Below are positions 29,440-37,621 of a stretch of DNA of 57,586 bases, one piece after another (within the stretch, counting starts at the first letter, position 1; every line of letters begins with the position of its first letter). The stretch comes from Pseudoflavonifractor sp. (GTDB lineage Bacteria; Bacteroidota; Bacteroidia; Bacteroidales; Muribaculaceae). The DNA is taken from positions 75,105-132,690 of the forward strand of contig JAMPAQ010000001.1 of NCBI GenBank assembly GCA_023667145.1, given 5' to 3'. A program made the position numbers and the translations under genes. A model generated the notes under the pieces. That model had not been told where the DNA came from. It did no database searches and worked only from the letters and a program-made list of their open reading frames with translations.

Positions 29440-30141
29440 TTAGTTGAGCGTACCGTTCTCGGCCTTCTCAATCATGGTCTTGTTGGCAGTGATGTAAATC
29501 TCAACGCGACGGTTTTGCGCACGTCCGGCAGCAGTCTCATTGGAGGCCACATAATCGGCCATGGGAATACCCTCGGCCGAGAGACGCGATGCAGCGATAC
29601 CGGCATCGACAAGATAGGTGCGCACAGCATCAGCACGGCCTGTCGACACGCGCTCGTTGACTGCATACGTGCCCGTATTGTCGGTATAGCCATAAATCTG
29701 CACGTTGGTGTCAGGATTGTCACGGAGCGATGTGGCAAAGTGAGCGAGGTCATTCTTGGCGTTGGCGCTGAGGGTAGTGCCGTTGGTCGGGAAGAGGATA
29801 CCGCCGTCAAATGTAACCTTTATGGCCTGGAGACCGTTCTGGTCGGTCACCTGCTCAACCTTGGCCTGCTCGGCGAGCTGTTTCTGCAATTCGGCCTGCT
29901 GCTTGTCCATCTTCTTACCGATGAGCGCACCGGCACCCGCACCTACAGCGGCACCGATGGCAGCACCGATGCCGGCACCCTTGCCACCGCCGATGAGCGC
30001 ACCGACTCCGGCTCCGAGAGCGCCGCCACCGCCGGTGCCGATGAGGGCACCCTTGCCAGTATTGGTCATTGATGAACATCCACTCGAAGCGAGGAGGCAT
30101 ACTGAGAGCAACGCCGCGCCGGTAAATTTCAATAGTTTCAT
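29440..30141 (-). CDS. OmpA-family lipoprotein with glycine zipper
   Basis: A 233-residue outer-membrane lipoprotein. The signal peptide ends in lipobox SSGC (Cys22). Residues about 30-75 are a glycine zipper (GALIGTGGGGALGAGVGALI and similar) able to insert in or associate with membrane. A short coiled coil rich in Gln and Glu follows, and the C-terminal 120 residues are an OmpA-like peptidoglycan-binding domain (YGYTDNTGTYAVNERVSTGRA, RAQNRRVEIYI). Architecture matches YiaD/Pal-like proteins. It is monocistronic with a strong terminator. Confidence 0.93.
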   Translation of the reverse strand: MKLLKFTGAALLSVCLLASSGCSSMTNTGKGALIGTGGGGALGAGVGALIGGGKGAGIGAAIGAAVGAGAGALIGKKMDKQQAELQKQLAEQAKVEQVTDQNGLQAIKVTFDGGILFPTNGTTLSANAKNDLAHFATSLRDNPDTNVQIYGYTDNTGTYAVNERVSTGRADAVRTYLVDAGIAASRLSAEGIPMADYVASNETAAGRAQNRRVEIYITANKTMIEKAENGTLN

Positions 30142-30179
30142 AGTTGACTCGTAATTTAGTTAATAGTGTTAATGTGGCA

Positions 30180-30187
30180 CAAATGTA
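30180..30187 (-). promoter_or_regulatory. Promoter -7 box (TACATTTG) for the OmpA lipoprotein
   Basis: Exact TAnnTTTG match on the minus strand, 38 nt before the start codon. Confidence 0.5.
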
Positions 30188-30273
30188 AGGGAATTTTCCG
30201 TAAAAACCTACATGCGTCTTATATCATTACAAAAGAAGAACGGCGATAGTTTCATTAATCGGAGTTTTTTAGC

Positions 30274-30281
30274 TAAGTTTG
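30274..30281 (+). promoter_or_regulatory. Promoter -7 box (TAAGTTTG) for the EamA gene
   Basis: Exact TAnnTTTG match with TTTC about 20 bp upstream, 31 nt before the ATG at 30313. Confidence 0.5.
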
Positions 30282-30312
30282 CAGCGGATTTAGATTTTAT
30301 TTAGATTATACC

Positions 30313-31230
30313 ATGAGTCGTTTGTCCCGCCACGGTGAAGACCGACTGAACACATTTTGGTTCCACTTGGGAGCCGCCCTTACGGTTACCGCGTGGGGCA
30401 TGTCGTTCGTATCCACACGAGTACTGCTTGACAACGGGCTTAACCCCGTTGAGATTTACGTCTATCGTTTCCTGCTCGCCTACCTGCTGCTGCTCATAGT
30501 CAACCACAAGCGCATACTTGCCAACTCCGTGCGCGACGAGGTGCTGTTTGTCGTCTGCGGACTGTGTGCCGGCTCAATCTACTTCATCGCCGAGAACACC
30601 GCGCTCGAGTACACGCTCGTATCCAACGTCTCGCTGATCACGACACTTGCGCCGCTGCTGACCACCCTCGGCATCGGGGCGCTATACCGTAGCGAGCGGC
30701 CAACACGCGGGGTCATCTTCGGCTCGTTGCTGGCCCTGGTGGGTGTCGGGTGCGTGATATTCAACAGCAGCTTCATGGTCAAAGTCAACCCCCTTGGCGA
30801 CTTCCTCGCCCTGGCGGCCGCACTGAGTTTTGCAGTCTACAGCATCGTGTTGCGCAAGCTCAACGCCCAATACTCGGCCCTGTTCATCTCACGCAAGATG
30901 TTCTTTTACGGCATCGTGACCGCCCTCCCCTTTCTCGCGTTTGAGCCTGAGATGTGTGACCCGCGCGTGCTGCTTCGTCCCGAGGTGATGGGCAACATGC
31001 TGTTTCTCGGACTCTTTGCCTCGATGGTGGCCTACGTCATCTGGGCACAGGCGGTCAAGCGGCTTGGCGCGGTTAGAGCCTCCAACTATCTGTATGTACA
31101 ACCTGTCGTGACTCTGATAGCATCATATTTCCTGCTCGGCGAGAACATCTCCATGGTGGGATACACCGGGTGTGCCCTCATTCTCGCGGGACTGTGGTTT
31201 GCCGACCGCTACTCGACGGCGCGTGCCTGA
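30313..31230 (+). CDS. EamA/DMT-superfamily transporter
   Basis: A 305-residue inner-membrane protein with about ten hydrophobic segments arranged as two EamA halves: the first half has WGMSFVSTRVLLDNGLNPVE and ENTALEYTLVSNVSLITTLAP, the second AALSFAVYSIVLRKLN and ASNYLYVQPVVTLIASYFLLGE. These are hallmarks of RhaT/YdcZ-like drug/metabolite exporters. The substrate cannot be told from sequence. It is monocistronic and converges with msrAB; their stops are 50 nt apart, with a short direct repeat (CATCCTACCTCAC, twice) between and into the msrAB end. Confidence 0.9.
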   Translation: MSRLSRHGEDRLNTFWFHLGAALTVTAWGMSFVSTRVLLDNGLNPVEIYVYRFLLAYLLLLIVNHKRILANSVRDEVLFVVCGLCAGSIYFIAENTALEYTLVSNVSLITTLAPLLTTLGIGALYRSERPTRGVIFGSLLALVGVGCVIFNSSFMVKVNPLGDFLALAAALSFAVYSIVLRKLNAQYSALFISRKMFFYGIVTALPFLAFEPEMCDPRVLLRPEVMGNMLFLGLFASMVAYVIWAQAVKRLGAVRASNYLYVQPVVTLIASYFLLGENISMVGYTGCALILAGLWFADRYSTARA

Positions 31231-31280
31231 CAGACACACCAGCCCTGCCCCCGGCACTCATCCTACCTCACGCAGGCATC

Positions 31281-32336
31281 CTACCTCACATATTTGATAT
31301 ACTCGCCATATCCCTCGCGCTCCATGCTGTCGCGTGGGATAAAGCGCAACGCGGCGCTGTTGACGCAGTATCTCATGCCCCCAAGCTCCTTGGGCCCGTC
31401 GGGAAAGAGATGTCCAAGGTGGGCATCGCCTGTCACGCTGCGCACCTCAGTACGCACCATGCCGTGCGAGCGGTCCTCGCGCTCGTCAACCAGGCTGTCG
31501 GAGATAGGACGTGCGAAACTCGGCCATCCGCAGTGGGAATCAAACTTGTCTGACGACGAGAATAGCGGCTCGCCGGTCGTTACGTCAACATATATGCCGG
31601 GACGGTGTTCAGTCCAGTATCGGTTGCTGTAGGGTCGCTCGGTCGCGTTCTCCTGTGTCACGGCATACTCCTCGGGAGTGAGCCGGCTACGCAGTGTCGC
31701 GTCGTCGGGTCGCGTGAAATGGCGGCGCACCGGCACAGCGTTGCGGGCCATCTCAAACAGCTCCGGGCTTATGTGGCAATACCCGCCGGGGTTCTTGTCG
31801 AGATAGTCCTGATGGTAGCTCTCGGCGGGATAGAAATTTTCCAACGGCCCTACCTCGACGGCCAGACGCTTGTGCAACTCAGTGGCCACGTCGGCCATCT
31901 CGCGGTCGATAATCTTGCGGTCAGATGGCCGGGTATAGTAGATGCCCGTGCGATATTGAGTACCCTCGTCATTACCCTGACGGTTGACCGACGTAGGGTC
32001 GATGGTCTTGAAGTAGAGGTCGAGCAATGTCGTAAGGTCGACCTCGGCGGGATTGTAGACAACCTTGACAGTCTCGGCAGCGCCGGTCGCGCCCGAGCAT
32101 ACCTCGGCATACGTAGGCGACGGCTTTGCCGAGTTGGCATAGCCGACCTCGGTAGATATGACTCCGGGTATCTGCTTCATGAAGTGTTCCGTACCCCAGA
32201 AGCATCCTCCGGCAAGATAAATCTCGTTGAGCGGTTCCTTTGTATTCATAGTGTCCATATCCTTGGCGCCAAGCCTCACACAGGCATACACCGCGCCCGC
32301 TGCGACCAGCAAAATTACAGGTAATACTTTTTTCAT
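31281..32336 (-). CDS. msrAB: Bifunctional methionine sulfoxide reductase MsrA-MsrB
   Basis: A 351-residue fusion repairing both methionine-S- and -R-sulfoxide. The MsrA domain (about 35-190) has the catalytic GGCFWGTEH. The MsrB domain (about 205-345) has HCGWPSF, GDAHLGHLFPDG and the catalytic Cys in RYCVNSAALRF. The usual CxxC zinc ligands of MsrB are absent, so this is a zinc-free form. A hydrophobic N-terminus (MKKVLPVILLVAAGAVYAC) indicates export, possibly as a lipoprotein, so it acts on envelope proteins. It is monocistronic. Confidence 0.95.
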   Translation of the reverse strand: MKKVLPVILLVAAGAVYACVRLGAKDMDTMNTKEPLNEIYLAGGCFWGTEHFMKQIPGVISTEVGYANSAKPSPTYAEVCSGATGAAETVKVVYNPAEVDLTTLLDLYFKTIDPTSVNRQGNDEGTQYRTGIYYTRPSDRKIIDREMADVATELHKRLAVEVGPLENFYPAESYHQDYLDKNPGGYCHISPELFEMARNAVPVRRHFTRPDDATLRSRLTPEEYAVTQENATERPYSNRYWTEHRPGIYVDVTTGEPLFSSSDKFDSHCGWPSFARPISDSLVDEREDRSHGMVRTEVRSVTGDAHLGHLFPDGPKELGGMRYCVNSAALRFIPRDSMEREGYGEYIKYVR

Positions 32337-32374
32337 ACCCTATCAACACCCCTCCCCCCACGATAGTTCACCCC

Positions 32375-33367
32375 TCAATTCACTTTCCATACCCCACCTC
32401 TCGCGGGGCCTATGCGCTCGATTTTACCTTGCGCCCTAAGTTTGGCAAGTTGCTTTTCGACTCCTTTTGCCGATATGCCGATAACCCCTGCAAGCGTCTT
32501 GGTGGTATGCCCGGGATTATTACGCAGCAATTCCATTATGCGTTCCCCGGTACTTTTTGTCACAATCTGATAGACAGGCAGTTCCTCGCCGATTGACTCC
32601 ACAAAATTGTCGATGTCGACAGAGAGATGCCTGATCATAGTCTGCGTCATATATTCCCGGAATATGCCGAGGTCTTCGCTCTCACGTGTCAATACCAATG
32701 CCTTGATGTAATCCTCCTTATCATCGGCAAAAATGCGCGACGGTATAAGCCCGTACTCAAACTGTATCCAGTTCATCATCAACCTTGCCATACGGCCATT
32801 ACCGTCAGCCCAAGGATGTATGGTGACAAGGTTGAAGTGAGCGTCAAAACTCATCTCATAGAGTTGCTGGACGGTCATCGCATCAGCCCTTCCACGCTGT
32901 CGATTCAACCTGTCGCAAAATTCCTCCAACTTGGCGGGGACCTTATTGAAACTCATGTATGATTTTCCCCCGATACCGGCCGTAACATTGAGAAGCCTCA
33001 AATCACCATTTGTTGAGGAGAAGTCGCCCAAAGCCGTATGATACTCAGTCCCGGTATTCCTCATCGTCAATGCGGATAATTCCTTTAATCTCCGAACTGA
33101 CACGTCCGAATGGTCACGTGCAAACACCAGCGCCCTCTCATAGGCTGCCTTCAAGTCGAGATTCATGTTTTGCTCAATAAGGCTTTTACCTTTAAGAGCG
33201 ATGCCACTGTCAAACATGATCTGATTTTCCAACTCGGTGATTGTCGAGCCCTCAATGGCGGTGGAATGTGTGATAATCGAATACAGATAAAACTTGTCAT
33301 AGTCCAATTGTCGGTCTATGCCAAGCGAGCGGTATCTCCCTACCAATTCCTCTAATTTTGTAGCCAT
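32375..33367 (-). CDS. Fic-domain protein with inhibitory helix and winged-helix tail
   Basis: A 330-residue Fic enzyme, expected to transfer AMP (or another nucleotide part) to protein hydroxyls. N-terminal Fic_N region (1-60) carries the inhibitory motif STAIEG (residues 35-40, matching S/TxxxE-G/N), so it is a self-inhibited class II Fic. The active-site loop HPWADGNGRMAR (184-195) is intact. The C-terminal 60 residues form a winged helix (GHTTKTLAGVIGISAKGVEK, IERIGPARGGVW), suggesting DNA binding and possible autoregulation. No separate antitoxin gene adjoins it. Phased repeats lie just upstream of the start. Confidence 0.93.
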   Translation of the reverse strand: MATKLEELVGRYRSLGIDRQLDYDKFYLYSIITHSTAIEGSTITELENQIMFDSGIALKGKSLIEQNMNLDLKAAYERALVFARDHSDVSVRRLKELSALTMRNTGTEYHTALGDFSSTNGDLRLLNVTAGIGGKSYMSFNKVPAKLEEFCDRLNRQRGRADAMTVQQLYEMSFDAHFNLVTIHPWADGNGRMARLMMNWIQFEYGLIPSRIFADDKEDYIKALVLTRESEDLGIFREYMTQTMIRHLSVDIDNFVESIGEELPVYQIVTKSTGERIMELLRNNPGHTTKTLAGVIGISAKGVEKQLAKLRAQGKIERIGPARGGVWKVN

Positions 33368-33392
33368 ATTGCAATTTTCTTTGCAAGTTAAT

Positions 33393-33481
33393 CATTTTCT
33401 CCCTACAAATAGCCATTTTCACCCTACTTATTCTCACTTTTTTCCACCTTTCACCCCACATTTCCCGACTTTTCACCCCAC
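33393..33481 (-). repeat. Four phased 14-bp direct repeats upstream of fic
   Basis: Units at 33393-33406, 33414-33427, 33446-33459 and 33468-33481, consensus on the gene strand GTRGGGTGAAAAKG. Start-to-start distances are 21, 32 and 22 bp, i.e. two, three and two helical turns, so all sites face the same side. The nearest is 26 bp from the fic start codon. They look like operator sites, most simply for the winged helix of Fic itself. Confidence 0.7.
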
Positions 33482-33502
33482 TCTATCAATTTAGACAAGA
33501 CA

Positions 33503-33533
33503 AGGGCATCGCCATGCAAGACAGCGATGCCCT
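33503..33533 (-). terminator. Hairpin terminator-like element at the end of the second candidate ncRNA
   Basis: Perfect 10-bp stem AGGGCATCGC/GCGATGCCCT (33503-33512 / 33524-33533) with an 11-nt loop; on the minus strand it is followed by TTGTCTTGTC, an imperfect U-tract. Confidence 0.55.
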
Positions 33534-33940
33534 CCGACGGTCGTGTGCAAGACGTATTAGAGAATGTATTTCTTAACGTTATCCTTGCAATCAATATGAC
33601 CTCCCACGCTTCCCATAGAACAGTGCGGGAGGTCTTCGATTTATATGGACTATACGAAAGACGCGGATTGGCAAGAATAAAGGAAGGACGCGCCGCTTGC
33701 GAGGCACGTCCTTCTATAAAATCCACACCAAAGGATGCGATGAAACTCCGAATGACAGGTTTTGAGTGCTCCCCGTTCTTTGTAATCCGCCTGTGGTCAC
33801 GATGACCTCCTCTTGCGAGGTGGGGCCCGCCATCGAGCGGGTAAGCTTGTCTCGGTATTTCATAAAAATTTGATGAGTTTCCCAATCTACTTTGATGTGG
33901 GTATTTTCTGATCTGGTGACGGCTCTCTCGCCGTATCTTT
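33503..33940 (-). ncRNA. Candidate structured noncoding RNA, about 440 nt
   Basis: A minus-strand consensus promoter (33947-33977) leads into about 440 nt dense in hairpins and ending in a terminator-like stem. Stems seen: ACGGC/GCCGT (33919-33934) near the 5' end, CCCGC/GCGGG (33826-33841), ACCTC/GAGGT (33805-33821), AAGGACG/CGTCCTT (33684-33713) and GACCTCCC/GGGAGGTC (33598-33634). A frame is open on this strand across 33885-33451, but it runs through the hairpins, the terminator and three of the four fic repeats, so I do not call it a gene. No known RNA family was recognised. It could instead be a decayed mobile element. Confidence 0.45.
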
Positions 33941-33946
33941 ATAACA

Positions 33947-33977
33947 CAAAGATAGTGATAAAAGTTGAAACCACAAA
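33947..33977 (-). promoter_or_regulatory. Promoter for the second candidate ncRNA
   Basis: Minus strand TTTG (33974-33977), 19 bp, TATCTTTG (33947-33954). An overlapping plus-strand TATCTTTA (33934-33941) makes this a possible divergent promoter. Confidence 0.6.
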
Positions 33978-34283
33978 TTTTCCGCCAAAAAATTCACGAG
34001 ACAGCGCGGCAGCAACCACGAGGCAGCGCGGCAACCCATAATCCTTACCAACACGAATCATGCTCAACCACAAAGCGTTTGCCACGCAGAAACCACGACA
34101 AGACGTATGACCGTTGAAAATTTTCGACAACGATGCAACCTTTCGCCACGCTGCCGCGTCAATATAGCGATGACACGGCAGTCAAGATTGACGGTCAGTG
34201 ACCAAATGTCGGCTTTTGGCCAAAATTTCATCACGTTGCCGGTATTTTAACAGAATTAAAGTGACATATTGCTTTTTATATGG
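33955..34283. other. Repeat-bearing spacer upstream of the export operon
   Basis: About 330 bp without a convincing ORF. It holds two near-identical direct repeats (33995-34012 and 34017-34034, about 22 bp apart, core CACGAGRCAGCGCGGCA), an inverted copy of their core (GCTGCCGCG near 34151-34159 against CGCGGCAGC near 34006-34014), and a small palindromic stem CGTTG/CAACG (34112-34132). Confidence 0.45.
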
Positions 34284-34291
34284 TAATTTTG
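34284..34291 (+). promoter_or_regulatory. Promoter -7 box (TAATTTTG) for the export operon
   Basis: Exact TAnnTTTG match, 78 nt before the first ATG of the five-gene operon. Confidence 0.5.
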
Positions 34292-34369
34292 CAGCGCGAT
34301 GCGAGGCACAGGTTCCTATAACGGGAATATCTCACGACCAAATATATACACGTTTCTCACCAAGCAGCA

Positions 34370-35032
34370 ATGATAATCGAGCTCAAAGACATCAACAAGA
34401 CCTACCCCGGCGTGGTACCACTCCACGTGCTCAAGGGCATCAACCTCGGGATTGAGAAAGGGGAGCTTGTCTCCATAATGGGAGCCTCGGGTTCGGGCAA
34501 ATCGACCCTGCTCAACATCCTCGGCATCCTCGACTCCTACGACACGGGCGAGTATATACTCGACGGGATAGAGATAAAGAATCTGAGCGAGAACCGTGCA
34601 GCCGAGTTGCGCAACCGGCTGATAGGGTTTGTGTTCCAGTCGTTCAACCTGATAAGCTACAAGAACGCGGTGGAGAATGTGGCACTCCCCCTGTTTTACC
34701 AAGGGATAGGCCGCCGCAAGCGCAACGCGCTCGCCATGGAGCAACTTGAGCGCATGGGACTCGCAGACCGCGCCCATCACCTGCCCGGAGAGTTGTCGGG
34801 TGGACAGAAACAGCGTGTCGCCATAGCCCGTGCCCTCATCACCAATCCGGCCATAATACTCGCCGACGAGCCGACGGGCGCCCTCGACAGCAAGACATCC
34901 CGCGAGGTCATGGAAGTGTTCAGGCAACTCAACGGCGAGGGGATGACCATAGTCATCGTGACCCATGACCCGGGTGTGGGCGAGAAGACCGACCGCATCA
35001 TCAGGATATCCGACGGCCTAATCACCAACTGA
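34370..35032 (+). CDS. MacB/LolD-type ABC transporter ATPase
   Basis: A 220-residue ATPase that powers a mechanotransmission-type transporter. Walker A GASGSGKST, signature LSGGQKQRVAIARAL, Walker B IILADEPTGALD and the H-loop region VIVTHDPGVGEKTDRII are all intact. Size and the SYDTGEYILDGIEIKNLSENRAAELR segment fit the MacB/LolD/FtsE group. It is the first gene of an operon with two FtsX-like permeases, an adaptor and a TolC-like channel; the first permease starts 18 nt downstream. Confidence 0.95.
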   Translation: MIIELKDINKTYPGVVPLHVLKGINLGIEKGELVSIMGASGSGKSTLLNILGILDSYDTGEYILDGIEIKNLSENRAAELRNRLIGFVFQSFNLISYKNAVENVALPLFYQGIGRRKRNALAMEQLERMGLADRAHHLPGELSGGQKQRVAIARALITNPAIILADEPTGALDSKTSREVMEVFRQLNGEGMTIVIVTHDPGVGEKTDRIIRISDGLITN

Positions 35033-35050
35033 CCCACTGACTACACCACC

Positions 35051-36271
35051 ATGCTCGACCTTATAAGAGAAATAGCACAGACACTGCGCAACAACAAACT
35101 GCGCACGGCATTGACAGGATTTGCCGTGGCATGGGGTATCTTCATGCTCATCGTGCTGTTAGGTATGTCGCGTGGCGTGTTCAACTCATTCAGCGACAGC
35201 CGCATGTCCCAAGGGTTCAACAGCATCGACGTATGGGGCGGCACGACATCAAAGTCATACGGCGGTTTTAAGGAGGGCCGTGCCATAGCCCTCAAGGATG
35301 CCGACCTCGGGGCAATCGAGTCACGCGACCGCCGCCATGTCGACGAGGCATCTCCGAGGCTGTCGGGCGAGACAGGGGTCATATCCAGCCCGCACGACTA
35401 TATATCGGCATCATATTCAGGAGTATACCCCAACGCGCTGTCACGGTCGGGCGAGGAGATATCGGAGGGGCGGTTTATAAACGCCAATGACATATCCAAC
35501 CGCCGCAAAGTGGTCGTGATGAGCCGCAAGAACGCTGCGATACTGTATCCCGGGCGCAAGGAGTTTGTCGGACAACGGGTAAACCTCCAAGGGCTGTCAT
35601 TCACCATAGTCGGGATATATGACAGCGAATGGCGGCAGACAACCTACATCCCCTACTCCACCGCCCGCACCCTCAAGGGCGACGACTCGACCGTCGACCA
35701 GATAAGCGTGATGATAAAGGATGTGGAGACGATGGAGGATGGCGAAGCCGTGGAGCGCGGTGTACGCGGCACGCTCGCCTCCCGGCATAGCTTTGACCCC
35801 GACGACAATTCGGCTGTGTGGATATGGAACCGTTTCACCCAACATCTGACGATGAACGCCGGCATGGGGATACTCGACATAGCGGTCTGGGTCATAGGCA
35901 TATTCACCATGCTGTCAGGCATAGTCGGGGTGAGCAACATAATGTTCGTCTCCGTCCGTGAACGAACTCACGAGATTGGCATACGCCGCGCCATCGGGGC
36001 CAAGCCCCGCAACATCCTGACGCAGATCATTCTTGAGAGCGTGTCGATAACGGCACTTTTCGGCTACATCGGGATATTCTTCGGCATACTCGTCACCGAG
36101 CTGCTCGCGGCGGCATTTGAGTCAAGCGATTTTATCAAGAATCCCACTGTCGACATCAGTATCGCCCTCAAGGTGACGGCGGTACTCATTGTGGCCGGGG
36201 CGATAGCCGGGATATTTCCCGCCCTAAAGGCCCTAAAGGTCAAACCCGTGGAGGCCCTGCGCACAGAGTGA
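35051..36271 (+). CDS. MacB-like ABC permease (first)
   Basis: A 406-residue inner-membrane protein with the MacB/FtsX layout: one N-terminal transmembrane segment (TALTGFAVAWGIFMLIVLLG), a long periplasmic MacB-PCD region (about 50-270), and three C-terminal segments flanking the FtsX motif VRERTHEIGIRRAIGAKPRNI. It converts ATP hydrolysis by the upstream ATPase into movement of the periplasmic domain. Its similarity to the next gene suggests the two form a heterodimer. Substrate unknown: peptides, lipoproteins or amphiphilic drugs are possible. Confidence 0.93.
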   Translation: MLDLIREIAQTLRNNKLRTALTGFAVAWGIFMLIVLLGMSRGVFNSFSDSRMSQGFNSIDVWGGTTSKSYGGFKEGRAIALKDADLGAIESRDRRHVDEASPRLSGETGVISSPHDYISASYSGVYPNALSRSGEEISEGRFINANDISNRRKVVVMSRKNAAILYPGRKEFVGQRVNLQGLSFTIVGIYDSEWRQTTYIPYSTARTLKGDDSTVDQISVMIKDVETMEDGEAVERGVRGTLASRHSFDPDDNSAVWIWNRFTQHLTMNAGMGILDIAVWVIGIFTMLSGIVGVSNIMFVSVRERTHEIGIRRAIGAKPRNILTQIILESVSITALFGYIGIFFGILVTELLAAAFESSDFIKNPTVDISIALKVTAVLIVAGAIAGIFPALKALKVKPVEALRTE

Positions 36272-36329
36272 CACCTACCCATGGATTACGGAATGGCAAT
36301 TGGATTATCTACAGTAACCATCACGACCG

Positions 36330-37577
36330 ATGATCAACCCTATATTTGACATAGAAAACTGGAAGGAGATTGGCGCCACACTCGCCCGCAACAAGACGCG
36401 GACGTTCCTGACAGCATTTGGCATCTTCTGGGGCACGGCGATGCTCGCGATGCTGTGGGGCGGCGCTCATGGACTGGAGGGAATGTTGATGAGCAACTTT
36501 GAGGGATTTGCCACCAACATGGCCTTTGTCGAGAGCCAGCGCACCAGCATACCCTACAAGGGATATAACAAGGGACTCGCCTGGTCGCTGACCATCAATG
36601 ACGTGGCCAACATACGCCGGTCTGTGCCACACATAGAGGCTTCGTCGGCTGTGAGCGGTGCCGGCAACATGACCGTCGTCAACGGACAGCATCACTCCTC
36701 GGGATCGGTGATAGGTGTCGACGCCTCCTACACCCGCATATTCCTCCCCATCATATATGAGGGACGGTTTATCAACGAGGCCGACGAGAGCAACGAGCGT
36801 AAGGTGTGCGTGCTCGGAAAGCGCATAGCCACCGAACTGTTTGGAGTGGAGTCGCCTATAGGCAAGTTTGTGGATGTCAACGGCATATTCTACCGTGTCA
36901 TCGGCGTGGCCGGACAGACAGCCGAAGTGCAGATCATGAGCAAGGTCGACGACTCGGTCATCGTCCCGATGTCGACACTGCGGCGTGCCTACAATTTTGG
37001 CGAGAATGTTGATGCGCTGCTGATACTCGCCGAGCAGGGCTACAAGCCCAAGGATCTTGAACCGGCCATAGGGCGGGCCATACGGTTGAGCCACCCGATA
37101 CATCCCGACGACTCCAAGGCCATAGGATTCTTTGACATCTCCGAGCAGTTTGCCATGATTGACAACCTCTTTATCGGCATCAACGTGCTGGCGCTGTTTG
37201 TCGGGATAGGCACATTGCTGGCGGGCATCATCGGAGTTGGCAACATAATGTGGGTCATCGTCAGGGAACGCACACAGGAGATAGGCATACGCCGCGCCAT
37301 CGGGGCCAAGCCGCGTGACATCATCGTGCAGATACTGTCGGAGAGCGTCGTGTTGACCACCGTGGCCGGTATCGCGGGCATCTGTTTTGCCGTCGGCGTG
37401 CTTGCCGTGGCCGAGATGATGACCAAGACACCGACAAGCTCCCCGGAGTTTCAGTTGACACTGACACAGGCCGTTGTCATAATGGTGACCTTCATGGTGC
37501 TCGGAACCGCCGCCGGCACCATCCCCGCCATAAAGGCCATGAGGATAAAGCCCGTCGAGGCGATGAATGACAAGTAG
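36330..37577 (+). CDS. MacB-like ABC permease (second)
   Basis: A 415-residue paralogue of the preceding permease, with the same layout: an N-terminal TM segment (TFLTAFGIFWGTAMLAMLWG), a MacB-PCD periplasmic domain, and C-terminal segments with VRERTQEIGIRRAIGAKPRDI. Both end in a near-identical xxIKPVEAxx tail. Two tandem permeases with one ATPase imply an asymmetric dimer, common in Bacteroidetes, in place of the MacB homodimer of proteobacteria. The gene begins 58 nt after the first permease. Confidence 0.93.
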   Translation: MINPIFDIENWKEIGATLARNKTRTFLTAFGIFWGTAMLAMLWGGAHGLEGMLMSNFEGFATNMAFVESQRTSIPYKGYNKGLAWSLTINDVANIRRSVPHIEASSAVSGAGNMTVVNGQHHSSGSVIGVDASYTRIFLPIIYEGRFINEADESNERKVCVLGKRIATELFGVESPIGKFVDVNGIFYRVIGVAGQTAEVQIMSKVDDSVIVPMSTLRRAYNFGENVDALLILAEQGYKPKDLEPAIGRAIRLSHPIHPDDSKAIGFFDISEQFAMIDNLFIGINVLALFVGIGTLLAGIIGVGNIMWVIVRERTQEIGIRRAIGAKPRDIIVQILSESVVLTTVAGIAGICFAVGVLAVAEMMTKTPTSSPEFQLTLTQAVVIMVTFMVLGTAAGTIPAIKAMRIKPVEAMNDK

Positions 37578-37621
37578 CGGCCATACATGATGAAATTATA
37601 AACAAAAACATATAACCAATT

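Noticed and set aside
31605-32324. Long plus-strand frame opposite msrAB
   Set aside because: Antisense to a complete MsrAB fusion with intact catalytic motifs.
33393-33481. CRISPR array
   Set aside because: Repeats are only 14 bp with unequal spacers of 7-18 bp and no cas genes; phased operator sites fit better.
33451-33885. 144-residue minus-strand frame downstream of the 33947 promoter
   Set aside because: It runs through five stem-loops, a terminator-like hairpin and three of the four fic repeats; no signal, domain or codon bias supports translation.
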